From: an uncultured Actinomycetes bacterium
Lineage (GTDB): Bacteria; Actinomycetota; Acidimicrobiia; Acidimicrobiales; RAAP-2
Reading direction: 5' to 3'
DNA length: 16,288 bases
NCBI GenBank assembly: GCA_903830745.1
Contig: CAIKVF010000092.1
Location: forward strand, 1 to 16,288
The notes below the pieces were generated by a model. It saw nothing but the letters and a program-made list of their open reading frames with translations, was not told where the DNA came from and did no database searches. A program made the position numbers and the translations under genes. This document shows positions 15,308-16,288 of this stretch, piece after piece; within the stretch, counting starts at the first letter, position 1; each line of letters opens with the position of its first letter.

Positions 15308-16288
15308 ATGCCACTAAGCCACTCCTCGACTGGATCTCTCGCCGAAGAGGCGTACGCGTACTTCTATCCCCTAGTGATTATGGAAAAAACTCGTTTGACC
15401 CACATGGCGGTCGGTTCTGAAATGGGAAAACTCTTTCACCAAAGAAAGCGATCTACTCATAGAGAGCGCACCGTTGCTCGACCAAATGCGGACACGTTGT
15501 TCTCAAGTGTTTGGCTAGATCTGAGCAATGGGCCGGTCATACTTAAAACCCCAGAGTCACTCGGGCGTTATTACATGTATCAAGTGCTCGATGCTTGGTC
15601 CGACACAATTTGTGTGGTTGGCTCGCGCACTGTTGGCGAAGGGCCCTCTGCTGTGGCTTTCGTGCCAACTGGCTGGAAGGGTGACTTGCCAGAGGATGTG
15701 TTCGCAGTGACTGCACCAACCAGAACACTCTGGATAATTGGCCGTGTGTACGTGGCTGGAGATGATGATCTAAGCGGTGCGCTGACCTTCCAGAAAAATG
15801 TTGAGGTCGTTCACATCCAAGGATCAAGTGATGTAGCCACGAGAGAGCAGATTCCTCCTGTCACCATGCCACCGGTTGCCCAGGTGAAAGCATTAACCCC
15901 CGAAGAGTTCTTCACTCTTGGCGCGCAACTTTTGGCTCGAGAATCGCCACATGGAACTGATGGCTCACAATTACTTCGTCTCGCGCAACTTGGATTCGTG
16001 CCCGGAAGCAAGTTTGATTTTGAGAAGCAAAGTAAGGAAGTGCAAGAAGCCCTGAGAAAGGCGCCAGAAGCTGTTCAGCCTCGACTCAAGAGACCGCGTA
16101 GTGACCCATTCGCAATGGTTAACGGTTGGCACATCAATAGAAGCCAAATCGGTGTGTGGGCTAATTCGTATTTTCTTAGAGCGGCCGTTGCGCTCATTGG
16201 TCTCGCTGCTAATCCCGTCGAAGACGCGCTCTACCCGAAGCTCGTTAAGGACTCTGATGGAAACCGAATTGAAGGTGCCGCTAACTAC
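15308..16288 (+). CDS. DUF1254/DUF1214 domain protein (3' end outside window)
   Basis: The frame is open for 327 residues from ATG 15308 to the window end. The N-terminal DUF1254 part has AYAYFYPLVIMEK, then RPNADTLFSSVWLDLSNGP with the family's N-x-D-T-L core. GRYYMYQVLDAWSD follows, then a glycine-rich turn and PTRTLWIIGRVYVAG. The end reads DSDGNRIEGAANY, the start of the DUF1214 domain. These are typical of a large family of unknown function. No secretion signal is visible at the N-terminus, whereas many relatives are exported. AGGA lies 4 bases before the ATG. About 100 more residues are expected past the edge. The gene diverges from the XRE gene; a shared function is not shown. Confidence 0.85.
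   Translation, partial: MPLSHSSTGSLAEEAYAYFYPLVIMEKTRLTHMAVGSEMGKLFHQRKRSTHRERTVARPNADTLFSSVWLDLSNGPVILKTPESLGRYYMYQVLDAWSDTICVVGSRTVGEGPSAVAFVPTGWKGDLPEDVFAVTAPTRTLWIIGRVYVAGDDDLSGALTFQKNVEVVHIQGSSDVATREQIPPVTMPPVAQVKALTPEEFFTLGAQLLARESPHGTDGSQLLRLAQLGFVPGSKFDFEKQSKEVQEALRKAPEAVQPRLKRPRSDPFAMVNGWHINRSQIGVWANSYFLRAAVALIGLAANPVEDALYPKLVKDSDGNRIEGAANY

Noticed and set aside
15528..15710. Short 60-codon frame within the DUF1254 gene
   Set aside because: It is out of frame inside a clearly conserved DUF1254 coding region that continues to the window end.

Overview
The window looks like chromosomal DNA from an actinobacterium (Actinomycetota) of moderate GC content. The ATP synthase c subunit closely resembles the mycobacterial one. 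MurA carries Asp in place of the catalytic Cys, as in mycobacteria. The fructose bisphosphatase is the GlpX type, and several genes appear to have leaderless starts. GC near 50% by eye, compact gene packing and the MeaB/DUF1254 content would suit an aquatic lineage such as Acidimicrobiia. That placement is an inference, not something the sequence proves.

Region 1 (1-6270, + strand) is the F1Fo ATP synthase operon in the order atpB (3' end only), atpE, atpF, atpH, atpA, atpG, atpD, atpC. All eight subunits are present and the catalytic motifs are intact. Notable points are a perfect 12-bp hairpin between atpE and atpF, a delta subunit with a tandemly duplicated N-terminal domain, a short epsilon subunit, and a Met in subunit c at the position equivalent to mycobacterial Ala63.

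Region 2 (6273-7859, - strand) holds a two-CBS-domain protein and glpX (class II fructose-1,6-bisphosphatase, gluconeogenesis). The CBS gene ends 2 bp from the end of atpC. Region 3 (7892-10565, + strand) is a tightly coupled set, murA - meaB - small membrane protein, each joined by a 4-bp ATGA overlap. It links the first committed step of peptidoglycan synthesis to a GTPase chaperone of B12-dependent methylmalonyl-CoA mutase.

Region 4 (10562-13468) is for sulfate assimilation. cysD-cysN (ATP sulfurylase) lies on the - strand, and a divergent cysH (APS/PAPS reductase family) lies on the + strand, with only 54 bp between the start codons. CysH lacks one of the four usual iron-sulfur cysteines. 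Region 5 (13542-14306, + strand) encodes a membrane protein with one N-terminal and two later membrane segments.

Region 6 (14330-15212, - strand) is a two-gene module, an XRE-type helix-turn-helix regulator overlapping a nucleotidyltransferase of the AbiEii-like/DUF6036-like kind. It looks like a toxin-antitoxin or defence cassette and is the best candidate here for an accessory system. Region 7 (15308-end, + strand) is the start of a DUF1254/DUF1214 protein that runs off the window. No tRNA, rRNA, CRISPR, insertion sequence or riboswitch was seen, and there is no gene-free stretch over 300 bases.
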